From: Anaerolineaceae bacterium 46_22
GTDB lineage: Bacteria; Chloroflexota; Anaerolineae; Anaerolineales; Anaerolineaceae
Length of the DNA: 7,318 nt
Direction of reading: 5' to 3'
Assembly (NCBI GenBank): GCA_001508595.1
Contig: LGHA01000111.1
Coordinates: 1 to 7,318 of the forward strand
Part shown: one piece after another, positions 6,250 to 7,318 of the stretch
Numbering within the stretch: position 1 is the stretch's first letter
Layout of the letters: each line of letters opens with the position of its first letter
Program-made: the position numbers and the translations under genes
The notes under the pieces: model-generated
The model's database searches: none
Told to the model about the DNA's origin: nothing
Seen by the model: only the letters and a program-made list of their open reading frames with translations

Positions 6250-7269
6250 CTATAACAACAAATCAAGCGCTTCAATTGGGCTGCGCTTGCGTTGTAAAAT
6301 TTCAGCCAGAAGGTCCTGGTATTTCTCTTCATCAAGGTTTTCTTGCCATTGATCTAATAATTTGTCCTTGATCAATGCTTCAAGGTCTTTTTCAAGGCGG
6401 TAAGCTTCTTTAACTTTCCACAAATCAGAGGACACAAGGTAAGCTTTGTGCCGGCGGATATCATCGACCAGGGCATCAATGCCGCTGCCTTCAATTGCGG
6501 TCACCAGTCGAACTGGGGTTTCCCAGCCGGTTTTTTCATCCTTTTGTTTTGTGTTGACTTTCTTATCTGCGAGCGATCGCATCAGGTGCTTGCCTGCCCC
6601 AGCCATGCCGCCGCCGCGAGACATTTCAAGCATAATTTTCAAGGCTCGAGCGGTATTTTCGGCTTCAGGACGATCAGCTTTGTTAACCACCAAAATATCT
6701 GCAATTTCAAGGATGCCAGCTTTGATTGCCTGGATATCATCGCCCATGCCCGGTGCTTCAACGACGACCACAGTATGAGCCAAACGCGCGATGTCCACTT
6801 CTGCCTGGCCTGCACCGACGGTTTCAATCAGAATCAAGTCAAAGCCTGCGCCATCTAAAAGGGTCGCAAAGGCTGCTGTGCTGTGTGCCAGGCCGCCTAA
6901 TGCCCCGCGAGATGCCATTGAACGAATGAAGATCCCCTTGTCCCCTGCCAGATCTTGCATTCGGATTCGATCACCCAAGAGAGCGCCGCCTGAAAATGGA
7001 CTGGTTGGATCCACAGCAATGATGGCGATTTTAGGGGGATTATCATTGCTGGAACCCTGCCGAAAGGCTTTCGCCAGCTGGTTGACAAGGGTACTTTTCC
7101 CTGAACCGGGTGCACCGGTCACGCCAACAAGGTGTGCATTTCCTGTGAATGGGAATAAAGCCGCCTGGAGTCTTTTGCTTTCGGGAGTATTGTTCTCTAC
7201 AGCGGTCAGGGCACGGGAAAGGGCAAGCCGATTGCCAATGCGGATTGCTTCGGGGTCAATCAGGGTCAT
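6250..7269 (-). CDS. meaB: MeaB/ArgK-type G3E GTPase, chaperone of a B12-dependent acyl-CoA mutase
   Basis: MeaB binds methylmalonyl-CoA mutase or related adenosylcobalamin mutases, gates cofactor loading and helps replace damaged cofactor, using GTP hydrolysis. The 339-residue length is normal for the family. A helical N-terminal part (1-45) precedes the Walker A/P-loop GAPGSGKST at 52-60. The family signature VDPTSPFSGGALLGDR spans 86-101, MASRGALGGL is at 118-127, and the Walker B/switch region ETVGAGQAE is at 149-157. The PGMGDDIQAIKAGI block starts at 173, and the guanine-specificity motif NKAD is at 196-199. The C-terminal helical dimerisation arm follows. All nucleotide-binding motifs are intact. 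The ATG is only 2 nt after the stop of the preceding partial gene, which suggests translational coupling; no strong SD is visible. A mutase gene is expected upstream. The old name, LAO/AO transport ATPase, is a historical misannotation. Confidence 0.93.
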   Translation of the reverse strand: MTLIDPEAIRIGNRLALSRALTAVENNTPESKRLQAALFPFTGNAHLVGVTGAPGSGKSTLVNQLAKAFRQGSSNDNPPKIAIIAVDPTSPFSGGALLGDRIRMQDLAGDKGIFIRSMASRGALGGLAHSTAAFATLLDGAGFDLILIETVGAGQAEVDIARLAHTVVVVEAPGMGDDIQAIKAGILEIADILVVNKADRPEAENTARALKIMLEMSRGGGMAGAGKHLMRSLADKKVNTKQKDEKTGWETPVRLVTAIEGSGIDALVDDIRRHKAYLVSSDLWKVKEAYRLEKDLEALIKDKLLDQWQENLDEEKYQDLLAEILQRKRSPIEALDLLL

Positions 7270-7271
7270 TA

Positions 7272-7318
7272 TTATTCACTTTTGGGAGTGACCGCTGCTC
7301 TAATCTCAGCAACGACCC
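7272..7318 (-). CDS. C-terminal tail of an upstream gene, possibly a B12-binding mutase subunit (partial)
   Basis: Only the last 14 codons and the TAA stop (7272-7274) are visible, ending VVAEIRAAVTPKSE. The frame is open to the window edge. The stop lies 2 nt before the meaB ATG, so the two genes belong to one transcript. An amphipathic helix with an IR..V pattern is how the cobalamin-binding domain of methylmalonyl-CoA mutases commonly ends, and such a gene is the usual neighbour of meaB. The fragment is too short to prove identity; an unrelated gene is possible. Confidence 0.4.
   Translation of the reverse strand, partial: VVAEIRAAVTPKSE

Noticed and set aside
6238..6289. Inverted repeat CAAGCGC/GCGCTTG at the end of meaB with a run of eight T on the minus strand after the stop.
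   Set aside because: The stem is within codons, its loop is 12 nt, and about 18 nt separate it from the T run. That is too far for a normal intrinsic terminator, although weak attenuation cannot be excluded.
6791..7291. 166-codon open frame on the + strand opposite meaB.
   Set aside because: It is antisense to the conserved GTPase motifs. Its length reflects codon bias of the real gene, and its composition (many Pro, Arg, Ser) resembles a shadow frame.

Overview
The window looks like a chromosomal stretch from an anaerobic or fermentative bacterium. Chloroflexota (Anaerolineae-like) is my best guess, from overall protein resemblance only. No rRNA, marker gene or mobile element is present to settle it. 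There is no sign of phage, IS element, CRISPR array, tRNA or rRNA.

Layout: the left arm (1-1451, + strand) holds a two-gene unit. It is an integral-membrane permease of the DUF318/ArsP-YraQ type, cut by the window edge, followed 17 nt later by a very small CxxC thioredoxin-like protein. It ends in a strong hairpin (1472-1505) that also faces the stop codon of the convergent minus-strand genes. The rest (1526-7318) is one long co-directional minus-strand run. In transcription order it is: the tail of an unidentified gene (7272-7318), a MeaB/ArgK-type GTPase, an archaeal-type aspartyl-tRNA synthetase, a RimJ/RimL-like GNAT acetyltransferase, a divergent ribose-phosphate pyrophosphokinase, a small TPR-like protein, and a lysine 2,3-aminomutase (kamA) in two reading frames. 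Gaps are short (2, 55, 48, 25 and about 75 nt, with 24 nt between the synthetase and the GNAT gene), so co-transcription of large parts is plausible. The functions are mostly housekeeping and do not form one obvious pathway.

The most notable feature is kamA. Its conserved N-terminus, with a strong ribosome-binding site, is on a 60-codon frame that stops at 2655. The radical-SAM body continues in another frame. About ten conserved residues that normally join the two parts (the TPYY region) are missing, so this looks like a roughly 30-nt out-of-frame deletion rather than a single-base error. The body keeps the Fe-S, PLP and lysine-binding residues but lacks the zinc-site cysteines of the clostridial enzyme. 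The adjacent small TPR-like gene also appears to have lost an internal block, in frame. The two together suggest either local gene decay or an assembly artefact.

I see no convincing undescribed multi-gene system. The items worth following up are the kamA break, the shortened TPR-like gene, the divergent active-site loops of the PRPP synthase, the probable relaxed tRNA specificity of the AspRS, and the permease-thioredoxin pair.
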